DNA from: Streptomyces sp. NBC_00775
GTDB taxonomy: Bacteria > Actinomycetota > Actinomycetes > Streptomycetales > Streptomycetaceae
Reading direction: 5' to 3'
Length of the DNA stretch: 64,000 bases
NCBI RefSeq assembly: GCF_036347135.1
Contig: NZ_CP108938.1
Coordinates: forward strand, 9,858,001-9,922,000
The notes beneath the pieces were generated by a model that worked only from the letters and a program-made list of their open reading frames with translations, searched no databases and was not told the origin of the DNA. The translations under genes were made by a program, and so were the position numbers. Of the stretch, positions 34,367 to 42,391 are shown piece by piece. Every line of letters starts with the position of its first letter. Positions within the stretch are counted from its first letter, which is position 1.

Positions 34367-35233
34367 GTGAGCGACGCACAGGGAGTACGAGGCGACGTGG
34401 TGACGTCGTACCGGAAGGCGCCCACCCGCACCCTCACCGCCGGGGGAGTGACCTTCGCCTACCGCGACCTCGGCCCGAGGACCGGCGTCCCGGTGGTCTT
34501 CATCACCCACCTCTCCGCCGTCCTGGACAACTGGGACCCCCGAGTCGTCGACGGCATCGCCGCCAGGCATCGCGTCATCACCTTCGACAACAGGGGCGTC
34601 GGCGCATCCAGCGGCTCGACACCGAAGGCCATCGAAGAGATGGCGAAGGACGCCGTCACCTTCATCCGGGGACTCGGGCTCGACCATGTCGACATTCACG
34701 GCTTCTCGATGGGCGGCATGATCGCCCAGGTGATCGCGCAGAACGAACCGCAGCTCGTCCGCAGGCTGATCCTCACGGGCACCGGCCCCGCGGGCGGTGA
34801 GGGCATCAAGAAGGTGACCCGACTGTCCCATCTCGACACCGTCCGGGCCCTGCTCACCCTCCAGGACCCGAAGCAGTTCCTCTTCTTCACCCGCACCGCG
34901 GGCGGGCGGCGAGCCGGAAAGCAGTTCCTGGCCCGGCTCAAGGAGCGCACTCACGACCGCGACAAGGCGATCTCCCTCACGTCGTACTTCGCCCAGCTCA
35001 AGGCCATCCACCGCTGGGGGCTCGCGCAGCCCCAGGACCTCTCCGTCATCCATCAGCCCGTGTTCGTCGCCAACGGTGACAACGACAGGATGGTGCCGAC
35101 GAAGAACTCGTTCGAACTGGCCAGGCGACTGCCGAACGCCGACCTGGTCGTCTACCCCGACGCAGGCCACGGAGGCATCTTCCAGTTCCACGAGCAGTTC
35201 GTGGCGGAAGTCCTCGACTTCCTTGAGCGGTAG
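34367..35233 (+). CDS. alpha/beta hydrolase
   Basis: This 288-residue protein aligns end to end with the hydrolase at 3559: same SYRKAPTRTLTAGGVTFAYR opening, HGFSMGG elbow with Ser114 at the same position, NGDNDRMVP acid and GHGGIFQFH histidine. The GTG start follows AAGGGC at 9 nt. It is divergent from the 33809 operon with two operator copies in between, and convergent with the TetR at 35240 (6 nt gap). Confidence 0.93.
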   Translation: MSDAQGVRGDVVTSYRKAPTRTLTAGGVTFAYRDLGPRTGVPVVFITHLSAVLDNWDPRVVDGIAARHRVITFDNRGVGASSGSTPKAIEEMAKDAVTFIRGLGLDHVDIHGFSMGGMIAQVIAQNEPQLVRRLILTGTGPAGGEGIKKVTRLSHLDTVRALLTLQDPKQFLFFTRTAGGRRAGKQFLARLKERTHDRDKAISLTSYFAQLKAIHRWGLAQPQDLSVIHQPVFVANGDNDRMVPTKNSFELARRLPNADLVVYPDAGHGGIFQFHEQFVAEVLDFLER

Positions 35234-35239
35234 TGGGTG

Positions 35240-35986
35240 TCAGGTGCGGGCGGGCGGCGCATTTGGCCGGGAGTGCTCATAGGCGGACACCCGGAAGCGT
35301 CCTCGCATCCGGGCTCGAGTCGATGCCTTCGCGCACCGCTCGCCGGAAGCCGTCCTCGGACCGCGGCCCTCGTTGCGGCGCGGTAGTGCGTCTCGGTCGA
35401 TGAACGTGCGAGCGTTCTCGACTCCCCGCTCGAGGACCTCGTCGGCGAACGCGCGGTCGGCTAGGGCGCGGGACGGCTGCAGCGTCCCCACCATCATAGT
35501 GAAGAGCCCGATGGCTCTGCCGCGAGCGGCCTGTGGATCCGGGGGCGCCAGGCGGGCGGCGATCTCTTCCATGATGGCCGTCGCGCCCTCGGTGTACGCC
35601 TGCTTGGTGCCGTCCGTGCTTCGGCCGATCTCGTCGAGCAGTGCGGCGGAGGGGCATCCGGTGCCGGGCCGGTCACGGTGCTCGGGTGACAGATAGCCGC
35701 GAACGAAGTCCTCGAGTCCCTCTTGGCCGGGCCTCAGCGTGTCGCACCGATCCGCCAGTGTGCGCAGTTCATGGGCGACGACGTGGGCGACGAGGTCGTC
35801 CTTGGAGGCGAAGTGGGCGTAGAACGCTCCATTGGTGAGCCCGGCGTCCGCCATCAGCGTGGAGATGCCCGAGCCGTCGATGCCGTCCTGCTTGAATCGG
35901 TGGCCGGCCCTCTCGATGATCCGTTGCCATACAGGCCGAGCCCCAGTCGATGGTCTGACGTCCGTAATATCACGCCCGTGAGGCAA
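35240..35986 (-). CDS. TetR family regulator with atypical ends
   Basis: The core (HRFKQDGIDGSGISTLMADA, FYAHFASKDDL, EHRDRPGTGCPSAALLDEI) closely matches the TetR at 25090. Both ends differ: the normal VRYxKEHKxxTR start is absent, the only in-frame start is a TTG at 35986, and about 45 low-complexity residues follow the usual C-terminus. The gene may be damaged at one or both ends, but its HTH is whole. Its stop is 6 nt from that of the hydrolase at 34367. Confidence 0.75.
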   Translation of the reverse strand: MPHGRDITDVRPSTGARPVWQRIIERAGHRFKQDGIDGSGISTLMADAGLTNGAFYAHFASKDDLVAHVVAHELRTLADRCDTLRPGQEGLEDFVRGYLSPEHRDRPGTGCPSAALLDEIGRSTDGTKQAYTEGATAIMEEIAARLAPPDPQAARGRAIGLFTMMVGTLQPSRALADRAFADEVLERGVENARTFIDRDALPRRNEGRGPRTASGERCAKASTRARMRGRFRVSAYEHSRPNAPPART

Positions 35987-36014
35987 TGATTTGTTGTCGG
36001 TCGCTGAGTCTCTG

Positions 36015-36026
36015 AAAGTAAACTCA
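36015..36026. promoter_or_regulatory. conserved 12-mer before HxlR gene
   Basis: AAAGTAAACTCA lies 20 nt before the ATG at 36046 and is identical at 13111-13122 before the decayed copy. Its survival next to a degraded gene supports common origin; it may include the promoter or the HxlR binding site. Confidence 0.45.
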
Positions 36027-36045
36027 AGCGGCTAGAATCGTTCTC

Positions 36046-36555
36046 ATGGATGCGTGGACCGAAGTTCTCCAAGACACCGGCATGGACCCCCGGCTCGACC
36101 GGGACACGTCGAACTGCTCGATCGCGCGGACCCTTGAGGTCGTCGGGGAGAAGTGGACGATCCTGATCTTGCGTGAGGTCTGGTACGGCTCGTCCCGCTT
36201 CAGTGAGTTCGAACGGGTCCTCGGCTGTCCTCGCAACCTGCTCGCGGCACGGCTTCGGATGCTGGTGGAGGAAGGGATCCTGGCCACCGAGACCTACAAG
36301 GAGCCGGGCTCGCGGAGTCGGCCGAAGTACGTGATCACGTCCAAGGGTTTGGATCTGGTACCGGCCGTGATGGGGCTGCTGCAGTGGGGTGACCGCTACC
36401 GTGCCGACCCGGAGGGGCCGGCGGTCCTGGCGCGGCATCGCGAGTGCGGTGCCCACGTCGACGTCCAGATCCGCTGCGAACAGGGCCATCCGGTGCAGGC
36501 GAAGGACATCGAGAGCGTCCCCGGCCCGGCTTTTCGGTTGAGGTCGCCCGAGTGA
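36046..36555 (+). CDS. HxlR family regulator
   Basis: This 169-residue winged-helix protein has CSIARTLEVVGEKWTILILRE, RFSEFERVLGCPRNLLAARL, TSKGLDLVPAVMGLLQWGDR and a C-terminal Cys/His pair (HRECG, CEQGH) that could hold a metal or sense thiol stress. An internal ATG at 36082 is an alternative start. It is convergent with the CGNR gene (16 nt gap). A decayed copy of this pair is at 13.1-13.6 kb. Confidence 0.92.
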   Translation: MDAWTEVLQDTGMDPRLDRDTSNCSIARTLEVVGEKWTILILREVWYGSSRFSEFERVLGCPRNLLAARLRMLVEEGILATETYKEPGSRSRPKYVITSKGLDLVPAVMGLLQWGDRYRADPEGPAVLARHRECGAHVDVQIRCEQGHPVQAKDIESVPGPAFRLRSPE

Positions 36556-36577
36556 ACTGAGGGCACTTCGGTCAGTT
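36555..36577. terminator. short hairpin between convergent genes
   Basis: AACTGA (36555-36560) pairs with TCAGTT (36572-36577) and is followed by TTCC. It spans both stop regions of the HxlR and CGNR genes; a weak two-way terminator. Confidence 0.35.
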
Positions 36578-37192
36578 TTCCGTCGCCGGGCCGCTCTGTC
36601 GTGAGCGCGCTTGATGGAGGCGGACCTTGGTGCGGTTTCCGCAGCGGGACATGGAACACCATCGGCGGTTGCGAGCTGGGGAGCGGTCCAGGAAACGCAG
36701 AGCGCACCGGTCGGCTCCACAGACGCGCACGCGCTGGATCTCGGCGGACAGAAGCAGGTCGACGGCGTCCTGGGCGATGAGTGCCAGGGCGAGTGCGGGG
36801 TCGGCGGCGAGGGTCGTGGGGCCGGCGGGCTCCAGGCGGTCGTCGGTGATGACGAGTTGCAGTGCGGGTCTGGGGGCCGCCGCTGCCGACCGGTTGAGCA
36901 GCGTCACGTCGCCGGACATGGGCAGTCGGCCGTCGGCGACCGCCAGTACGGCCCGGTCGACGCTCTCGCGCAGCCGCCGGGCGGACATAAGAACGGCCGC
37001 CGGGGCGGGCTCGGTGGTCCCCGGGGCGAGCAGAAGGGCCTCCCGGAGCCAGCCCGTCAGGTCGTCCGGTTCCCGGAGGGTCTCCACCGGAGTGGCTCTC
37101 CACCGGCTTCGGAGGGTGTTGGCGAAGTCCAGGCAGAGCCGTCCGCCGTCCCAGATCCACATGTCGTCCGTTGCCACGTCTTCATTCTGCAC
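36572..37192 (-). CDS. CGNR zinc-finger protein (ABATE domain)
   Basis: This 206-residue protein has the N-terminal DGGRLCLDFANTL block of ABATE domains and a C-terminal treble-clef with VCGADRCALRFLDRSPARNRR and CSMSRCGNRTKV, the CGNR signature. Members are thought to be transcription regulators of stress genes. It is divergent from the hydrolase at 37260, with a near-perfect 21-bp palindrome in the 67-bp gap, so it may regulate it. Confidence 0.9.
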   Translation of the reverse strand: MQNEDVATDDMWIWDGGRLCLDFANTLRSRWRATPVETLREPDDLTGWLREALLLAPGTTEPAPAAVLMSARRLRESVDRAVLAVADGRLPMSGDVTLLNRSAAAAPRPALQLVITDDRLEPAGPTTLAADPALALALIAQDAVDLLLSAEIQRVRVCGADRCALRFLDRSPARNRRWCSMSRCGNRTKVRLHQARSRQSGPATEN

Positions 37193-37198
37193 GCTAGC

Positions 37199-37219
37199 CT
37201 AACTGTCTAAGACGGTTAG
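37199..37219. promoter_or_regulatory. 21-bp nested palindrome between CGNR and hydrolase genes
   Basis: CTAAC (37199-37203) pairs with GTTAG (37215-37219), and GTCT-A-AGAC (37205-37213) is nested at the same centre, so only one pair of the 21 bp is mismatched. It lies in the divergent promoter between the starts at 37192 and 37260. Confidence 0.6.
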
Positions 37220-37259
37220 CTCGTGTTGGCTCGTAGCTCACGTCAGGAAGGCGCACCTC

Positions 37260-38132
37260 ATGGGACAGCCGACAGTCACGACCGGAGTGGCGCAGGTGGA
37301 CGGGGTCCGTTTGCACTACGCCCGAGCCGGGGCAGGCCCGCTGCTCGTCCTGCTCCACGGCTGGCCGCAGACCTCTGACTGCTGGCGGCCGGTACTGGCG
37401 GATCTCGCCGCCGACCACACCGTCGTCGCGCCGGATCTGCGGGGATACGGCCTGAGTGACAAGCCCACCGCGGGATACGACAAGCGGCGGATGGCAGCCG
37501 ACATGGCAGGCCTCGTCGAGGCGCTCGGCTTCGAGCGCGCCATGGTCGCGGGCCACGACCGCGGCGCCCGCGTGGGGCACCGCTGGGCGCTGGACCGCCC
37601 GGACCAGGTGGAGCGGCTGGCCGTGCTCGACATCGTCCCCACCCGGGAGATGTTCCGCCGCCTGGACTCCTCACTCGCCTCCGGGTACTGGCACTGGCTG
37701 TTCCACATGCAGCCCGATCTGCCCGAGCGCCTCGTGGGACGCGACATCCGGGGGTACCTCGAGTACTTCTTCGAGCGGTGGACCTACAACCGTCACGGAC
37801 TAACGTCGGACGCGGTCGACGGCTACGTCCGTGCGTTCTCCCGTCCGGGCGCCCTGCGTGCGAGCCTCGACGACTACCGCGCCATGGAGGAGGACATCGC
37901 GGTCGACGACATCGACGTCGCCGAAGGCCGCCGCCTCACCATGCCGGTGCTGGCGCTGTGGGGTTCCACGGGGCTGCCTGCCCGCCTGCCGACACTGGAG
38001 ATCTGGCGTGACTACGCGGACGACGTCACCGGTGCCGAGATCCCGGAGTGCGGCCACTTCATCCCGGAGGAGCAGCCGGAGGCCCTGTTGGCGCATCTGC
38101 GGCCCTTCCTGGCCGGTGAGAGAAGGGGCTGA
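37260..38132 (+). CDS. alpha/beta hydrolase, haloacetate-dehalogenase/epoxide-hydrolase type
   Basis: This 290-residue protein has HGWPQT as oxyanion loop, DLRGYGLSDKP, and the nucleophile elbow GHDRGARVGHRWA, where the nucleophile is Asp rather than Ser. This, with the cap-domain RDIRGYLEYFFERW and the GHFIPEEQPE histidine, is the pattern of fluoroacetate dehalogenases and epoxide hydrolases. It is therefore a different class from the four Ser hydrolases nearby. The ATG follows AGGAAGG at 9 nt. Confidence 0.92.
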   Translation: MGQPTVTTGVAQVDGVRLHYARAGAGPLLVLLHGWPQTSDCWRPVLADLAADHTVVAPDLRGYGLSDKPTAGYDKRRMAADMAGLVEALGFERAMVAGHDRGARVGHRWALDRPDQVERLAVLDIVPTREMFRRLDSSLASGYWHWLFHMQPDLPERLVGRDIRGYLEYFFERWTYNRHGLTSDAVDGYVRAFSRPGALRASLDDYRAMEEDIAVDDIDVAEGRRLTMPVLALWGSTGLPARLPTLEIWRDYADDVTGAEIPECGHFIPEEQPEALLAHLRPFLAGERRG

Positions 38133-38168
38133 GGGGCGGCCCCGCAGTAACCGGCTGAGCCGCCCCTC
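38131..38168. terminator. 10-bp hairpin between convergent hydrolase and MFS genes
   Basis: GAGGGGCGGC (38131-38140) pairs with GCCGCCCCTC (38159-38168). It overlaps the hydrolase stop and lies just before the MFS stop at 38179, so it can end transcription from both sides. Confidence 0.7.
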
Positions 38169-38178
38169 GGTCCTGGGC

Positions 38179-39630
38179 TCAGGTCACGACCGTGACACCA
38201 GGCGGAGTATCTCCCACTGCAAAGCCGGCGGCAGGGCCGTCGGCCTTGCGCTGCCGGGGCATCAGCAACGCCACAGCCGCCGCCAGGGCGACCGCACCGG
38301 CCCCGACCCAGAGCGCCGGGATCAACCCGTCCACGAACAGTGAGGCGGATCCGTAGCCACCCTGGGCGGAGAAGACCGCGGCCAGTGAGGCGACGCCGAT
38401 GGCGCCGCCGACTTCGCGGATCGCGTTGTTGGCGCCGGAGGCGATGCCCTGCTCCTCCGGGCGGACCGTGCTCAGGACGAGGTTGGCGCTGGGGGCGAAG
38501 AACATGCCGAGGCCGATGCCGGAGACGATCAGTGCGGGCAGCATGTGGGTGTAGGCCTCGTGCGGCTCGACGGTGAGTGCCCAGAGCCCGAGGCCGACGG
38601 CGTTCAGGGCCATGCCCGCCGTGACGACGGGTGCCCCCCCGATGCGGTCGGACAGTGCCCCGGCCAGCGGTCCGGCGATCATGGGCATGGCGGTCCAGGG
38701 CAGCATCCGTATGCCGGCCTGCATGGGTGAGTAGCCGCCGACGGTCTGCAGGTACTGGCTGAGCAGGAAGATCGACCCGAACATGCCCAGCAACATCAGC
38801 AGGCTGGCGGCGTTGATGGCGCTGAAGGAGCGGTGTCGGAAGAGGCGCATCGGCAGCATCGGGTGCTTGGCGCGCAGTTCGTAGAGGACGAACCCGACGA
38901 GCAGGGCGGCACCGGCGAAGAAGCCGCCCAGCACCGGGGTGCTGCTCCAGCCGTCGGCGTTGCCGCGCACCAGGGCGTAGACGATGCCGAACAGACCGCC
39001 GCTGGCCAGAACGGTGCCGACGAGGTCGAGGGTCGGGTTCGGGCCGCGGCTCTCCTTCAGCCGCAGCAGGGCGAAGGGGATCAGCGCCAGGCCGAGGGGC
39101 ACGTTCACCCAGAAGATCCACTGCCAGGAGAGGTTTTCGGTGAGTGCGCCGCCGATGAGCGGTCCGGTGGCGACGGCAATGCCACTGGCCGCGCCCCAGA
39201 CACCCAGGGCCGCGCCGCGTCGTGCGGCGGGGACGGCGGCCGACAGCAGGGTGAGCGTCAGCGGCGTCACGATCGCGGACCCGACGCCCTGCGCCGCCCG
39301 CGCGGCGATCAGCTCACCCATCCCCGGTGCGAGTGCGGCCGCGGCCGAGGCCGTGGTGAAGATCCCGAGCCCGATGGCGAACAGTCTCCGGCGGCCGAAG
39401 CGGTCACCGAGGGAAGCGCCGAACATGAGCAGGACGGCGAAGGTGAGGGTGTAGGCGCTGACCGTCCATTCGAGGTCCTCCAGACCGCCGCCGAGGTCCT
39501 CGCGGATGGAGGGCAGGGCGGTGGTGACGATCAGGTTGTCCAGCGCGGTGATGAATCCGGCCGCGCTGGTGATGACCACGGCCCAGACGGCGGAGCCGCC
39601 TCGAACCGGTTGCTTACTGTGCTGTTTCAT
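38179..39630 (-). CDS. MFS multidrug transporter, 14-helix DHA2 type
   Basis: This 483-residue membrane protein looks like EmrB/QacA antiporters: motif D1 region LDNLIVTTALPSI in helix 1, motif A GASLGDRFGRRRLF, motif C GIAVATGPLIGGAL. About 14 hydrophobic segments can be counted. It probably exports a toxic compound by proton antiport. It follows the SDR at 39759 after 128 nt in the same direction, so both may answer to operator site 5. Confidence 0.93.
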   Translation of the reverse strand: MKQHSKQPVRGGSAVWAVVITSAAGFITALDNLIVTTALPSIREDLGGGLEDLEWTVSAYTLTFAVLLMFGASLGDRFGRRRLFAIGLGIFTTASAAAALAPGMGELIAARAAQGVGSAIVTPLTLTLLSAAVPAARRGAALGVWGAASGIAVATGPLIGGALTENLSWQWIFWVNVPLGLALIPFALLRLKESRGPNPTLDLVGTVLASGGLFGIVYALVRGNADGWSSTPVLGGFFAGAALLVGFVLYELRAKHPMLPMRLFRHRSFSAINAASLLMLLGMFGSIFLLSQYLQTVGGYSPMQAGIRMLPWTAMPMIAGPLAGALSDRIGGAPVVTAGMALNAVGLGLWALTVEPHEAYTHMLPALIVSGIGLGMFFAPSANLVLSTVRPEEQGIASGANNAIREVGGAIGVASLAAVFSAQGGYGSASLFVDGLIPALWVGAGAVALAAAVALLMPRQRKADGPAAGFAVGDTPPGVTVVT

Positions 39631-39758
39631 GGCGTTCCCTGGGCAGACGTACTGGGCGATGGATCAATGACGTGAAGGCCGGCGGGCGACGGCACGGGGG
39701 AAGCGACAGCGAGCACCGGCATCCGCCGCATTGGGGGCGGATCGCTGGGCGGCTGCTC

Positions 39759-40457
39759 TCAGGGGAGCTGCGGGTAGAGCGCGGAGACGCCTCCGGCCAG
39801 TGCGGCCTGCGCTTGGCGTGAGGCGTCGTCCGCGACGATCTCGTAGGCGCCGTTGGCGATGCCGTCGACGGCGATCCGGGCGATGTCGGTGGGGTCGGAC
39901 TTGGGCGCGTCGACGGCTCGGACCATGTCGGTGTCCATGTAGCCGACGTGCAGGCCGGCCACGCGGATGCCCTGGTCGGCGAGCTGCAGGCGCAGGGCGT
40001 TGGTGAGCGACCACTCGGCGGACTTGGCGGCACAGTAGGCGCCGAAGTCCGGGAAGCTGACCCAGGACAGGCCGGACAGGACGTTCAGGATCGCCCCGCC
40101 GCCGTTGGCTGCGATCTGGGGTGCGAAGGCGCGGGTCACCGAGAGGGTGCCGAAGTAGTGGGTGTCCATCTCCAGGCGGACGGCGTCCAGGTCGGCGGTC
40201 AGCAGGTCGGCGCCGGTGGACGACCCCGCGTTGTTGACCAGGACCGTGACATTGCCGGTGGCCTCGGCGGCGGCCGCGACGGAGGCGGGGTCGGTGATGT
40301 CGAGCGCGATCGGCTTGGCGCCGGGCAGGTCGACCTGGTCGGGGTTGCGGGCGCCGGCGTAGACGGTGGCGCCGCGGCTGAGCAGTTCGGCGGCGAGGGC
40401 CCGGCCGAATCCCCGGTTGGCTCCGGTGACAAGGACGGTGCTGGTGGAGAGGTCCAT
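39759..40457 (-). CDS. SDR family oxidoreductase
   Basis: This 232-residue short SDR has TGANRGFG near residue 11, NNAG near 76, and the catalytic pair in YCAAK. Lacking the longer C-terminal loop, it resembles the SDR at 6760 (shared ALDIT/ALDVT, ...GYxDTxM and a common ALYPQL-like end). GGAACCTCC precedes the ATG (ribosome site AGGAACC). Operator site 5 lies 24 nt upstream. First gene of a probable SDR-MFS operon. Confidence 0.92.
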   Translation of the reverse strand: MDLSTSTVLVTGANRGFGRALAAELLSRGATVYAGARNPDQVDLPGAKPIALDITDPASVAAAAEATGNVTVLVNNAGSSTGADLLTADLDAVRLEMDTHYFGTLSVTRAFAPQIAANGGGAILNVLSGLSWVSFPDFGAYCAAKSAEWSLTNALRLQLADQGIRVAGLHVGYMDTDMVRAVDAPKSDPTDIARIAVDGIANGAYEIVADDASRQAQAALAGGVSALYPQLP

Positions 40458-40480
40458 GGAGGTTCCTGGTGAAGTGGATT

Positions 40481-40504
40481 ATTGAATTACGATCATAATT
40501 TAAA
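40481..40504. promoter_or_regulatory. 24-bp operator-like inverted repeat, site 5 of 5
   Basis: Left arm ATTGAATTA (40481-40489), centre CGATCA, right arm TAATTTAAA (40496-40504). The left arm equals that of site 3 and the right arm equals that of site 1. It is 24 nt before the SDR start, where a bound repressor would cover the promoter. Confidence 0.65.
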
Positions 40505-40587
40505 TGGAGAGGAGTGGTGATCGCAAGCGCTCTGCGCGGAGAGGGTGCGCCTCGCCCCTGGCGCGCGACCGGCCCGCACTAGACGCG

Positions 40588-40640
40588 AAAGGGGCCCGCC
40601 CTATGCAGGCCGGCCCCTTTGCGGTCCGCCAAAGGCGGAC
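40588..40640. terminator. two adjacent hairpins
   Basis: AAAGGGGCC (40588-40596) pairs with GGCCCCTTT (40612-40620); then GTCCGCC (40624-40630) pairs with GGCGGAC (40634-40640) around AAA. They stand after the minus-strand remnant and ligase operon, and the first stem has A and T ends, so it can work as a terminator for the leftward operon. Confidence 0.65.
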
Positions 40641-40830
40641 TCAGAGCTTGACGATCATGTTTCCGACGTTCTCGATCCCTGGAGCTTGCGCTCGGCGCGC
40701 CGGCCGCCGACCTCGCGGACGAAGGCCGGCTGGAGGTCCAGCTCTTCGCTGGCCGTGAAGGCCAGGATGTCCGAACGTGTGACGGACAGGTTCCACAGGG
40801 TCTTCGACGAGAGCGGCAGCGGTCTACTCG
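40639..40830 (-). pseudogene. unrecognised coding remnant with frameshift
   Basis: On the minus strand the frame reads SSKTLWNLSVTRSDILAFTA, then LDLQPAFVREVGGRRAER and KLQG; near 40675 it shifts to IENVGNMIVKL and a stop at 40639-40641. The composition and tail look like the C-terminal part of a real protein of about 65 residues visible, with no start. It lies downstream of the ligase on the same strand. Family not recognised. Confidence 0.35.
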
Positions 40831-40882
40831 CTCCTGACCGGTGAAGTTCGGGACGCTGTGGGCCGCTCTGGAACCACGTTGA

Positions 40883-42355
40883 TCAGGACCGGGCAGAGAG
40901 GGCTGCGTGGCCGGCACGCAACGAGGTCTTGTCGATCTTACCGACCGCGTTCCTCGCGATGGCTTCCACCACGAAGAACGCGGTCGGGCGCTTGTAGCCG
41001 GTGAGGCTGCGCGCACAGAGGGCTTTCAGGGCCGACGGATCGACGGTCGCCCCCGGTCGCGGCTGGACGTAGGCGACGACCACCTCTCCCCACTTCTCGT
41101 CGGGTACGCCGATCACGGCGGCCTCGAGCACCGATGGGTCGCCCGCCAGCATGTCCTCGATCTCCTTGGGGTAGATGTTCTCCCCGCCCCGGATGATCAT
41201 GTCTTTCGAGCGCCCGACCAGAGTCAGATAGCCCTCGGAGTCGAGGTGGCCCACATCGCCCGTGTGCAACCAGCCGTCGACGATGACGCGGGCCGTTTCG
41301 TCCGGACGGCCGAGATACCCACGCATCACGTTGGGGCCCCTGACGACGACTTCACCGTCCATGCCCGGCGCCCTTTCGGTGCCGTCGGTGTCGAGGATCC
41401 GGATCTCCTGTCCGGGGAACGGGAGCCCCACGGTTCCGGCGCGTCGGGGGCCGGCGACGGGGTTGATGGTGGAACCGCAGGTCCCTTCGGACAGGCCGTA
41501 TCCCTCGACGAGCGGGAACCCGTACCGGGCCTCGAACCGGGTCAGCAGTTCGGCGGAGGCGGGTGCGGCGCCACAGACTCCGAACCGCAGCGACGAGGTG
41601 TCGGGCCGGACGTCGTCCGGGAGCGCCGCGAGCATGCTGTAGATCGTCGGCACCGCGCTGAAGAAGGTGGGCCGCTCCTGCTCGACGAGGTCGAAGAAGG
41701 TGCGGGGGTCGAACCGGCCCGCGATGACGACGCTCGCGCCCACGAGCAGCGGCAGAAGGACGCTGACCACGATGCCGTTGACGTGGAAGAGCGGCAGGAT
41801 CAGCAGGCACCGGTCGGCCGGCCCGACCTCCAACGCCTGGCGCCCCATCTCCACCATGGCGTCGATGTTGGCGTGGTCGAGCATCACGCCCTTGGGCACC
41901 CCGGTCGTACCGCTGGTGTAGATGAGCAGGGCCAGCGTGGCCGGGTTCAGAAGCGGTGCCTGATCCGGCTCTACCGTTCCTTCGTACAGTTCGCCGACGG
42001 CGAGTACGGCGATACCGTGCGCCACTACCGCCCCGTCGTCCTCGACCACCAGCAGGCGCGCACTGGAGTCCTTGAGCTGTCGGACCACTTCGACGTCGGT
42101 CATGCTCGGGTTGACCGGTGTGATGGTGGCGCCGAGCCGCCAGGCGGCGAAGAGCAGGACGACGAACTCGACGCGGTTCGTCAGCTTGAGGGCGACGACG
42201 TCATCGGGACCGATTCCGAGGTCCTGGAGCTGACGCGCTGCCATGCGGACCCGGCTCAGCAGCTGCGTGTTGGTGAGGGACTGGTGCCCGTCGGAGACCG
42301 CGGCCCCGTGGGGGTCGAGCTCGGCGCGGCGGTCGGGCAGAGAAGCGAAGTTCAT
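40883..42355 (-). CDS. acyl-CoA ligase (AMP-binding)
   Basis: This 490-residue ANL enzyme is complete: YTSGTTGVPKGVM (A3), GYGLSEGTC (A5), GWLHTGDVGHLDSEGYLTLVG (A7), RSKDMIIRGGENIYPKEIE (A8) and the C-terminal lysine in NAVGKIDKTSL (A10). It is of the shorter, malonyl/fatty-acyl ligase-like class and differs from the ligase at 17878. It is third in the operon with the crotonase-fold gene (43323) and hydrolase (42392), 36 nt after the latter. Confidence 0.94.
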   Translation of the reverse strand: MNFASLPDRRAELDPHGAAVSDGHQSLTNTQLLSRVRMAARQLQDLGIGPDDVVALKLTNRVEFVVLLFAAWRLGATITPVNPSMTDVEVVRQLKDSSARLLVVEDDGAVVAHGIAVLAVGELYEGTVEPDQAPLLNPATLALLIYTSGTTGVPKGVMLDHANIDAMVEMGRQALEVGPADRCLLILPLFHVNGIVVSVLLPLLVGASVVIAGRFDPRTFFDLVEQERPTFFSAVPTIYSMLAALPDDVRPDTSSLRFGVCGAAPASAELLTRFEARYGFPLVEGYGLSEGTCGSTINPVAGPRRAGTVGLPFPGQEIRILDTDGTERAPGMDGEVVVRGPNVMRGYLGRPDETARVIVDGWLHTGDVGHLDSEGYLTLVGRSKDMIIRGGENIYPKEIEDMLAGDPSVLEAAVIGVPDEKWGEVVVAYVQPRPGATVDPSALKALCARSLTGYKRPTAFFVVEAIARNAVGKIDKTSLRAGHAALSARS

Positions 42356-42391
42356 GGCGAGGTGTACCTGTCTCGGTGTGATGCGATCCGG

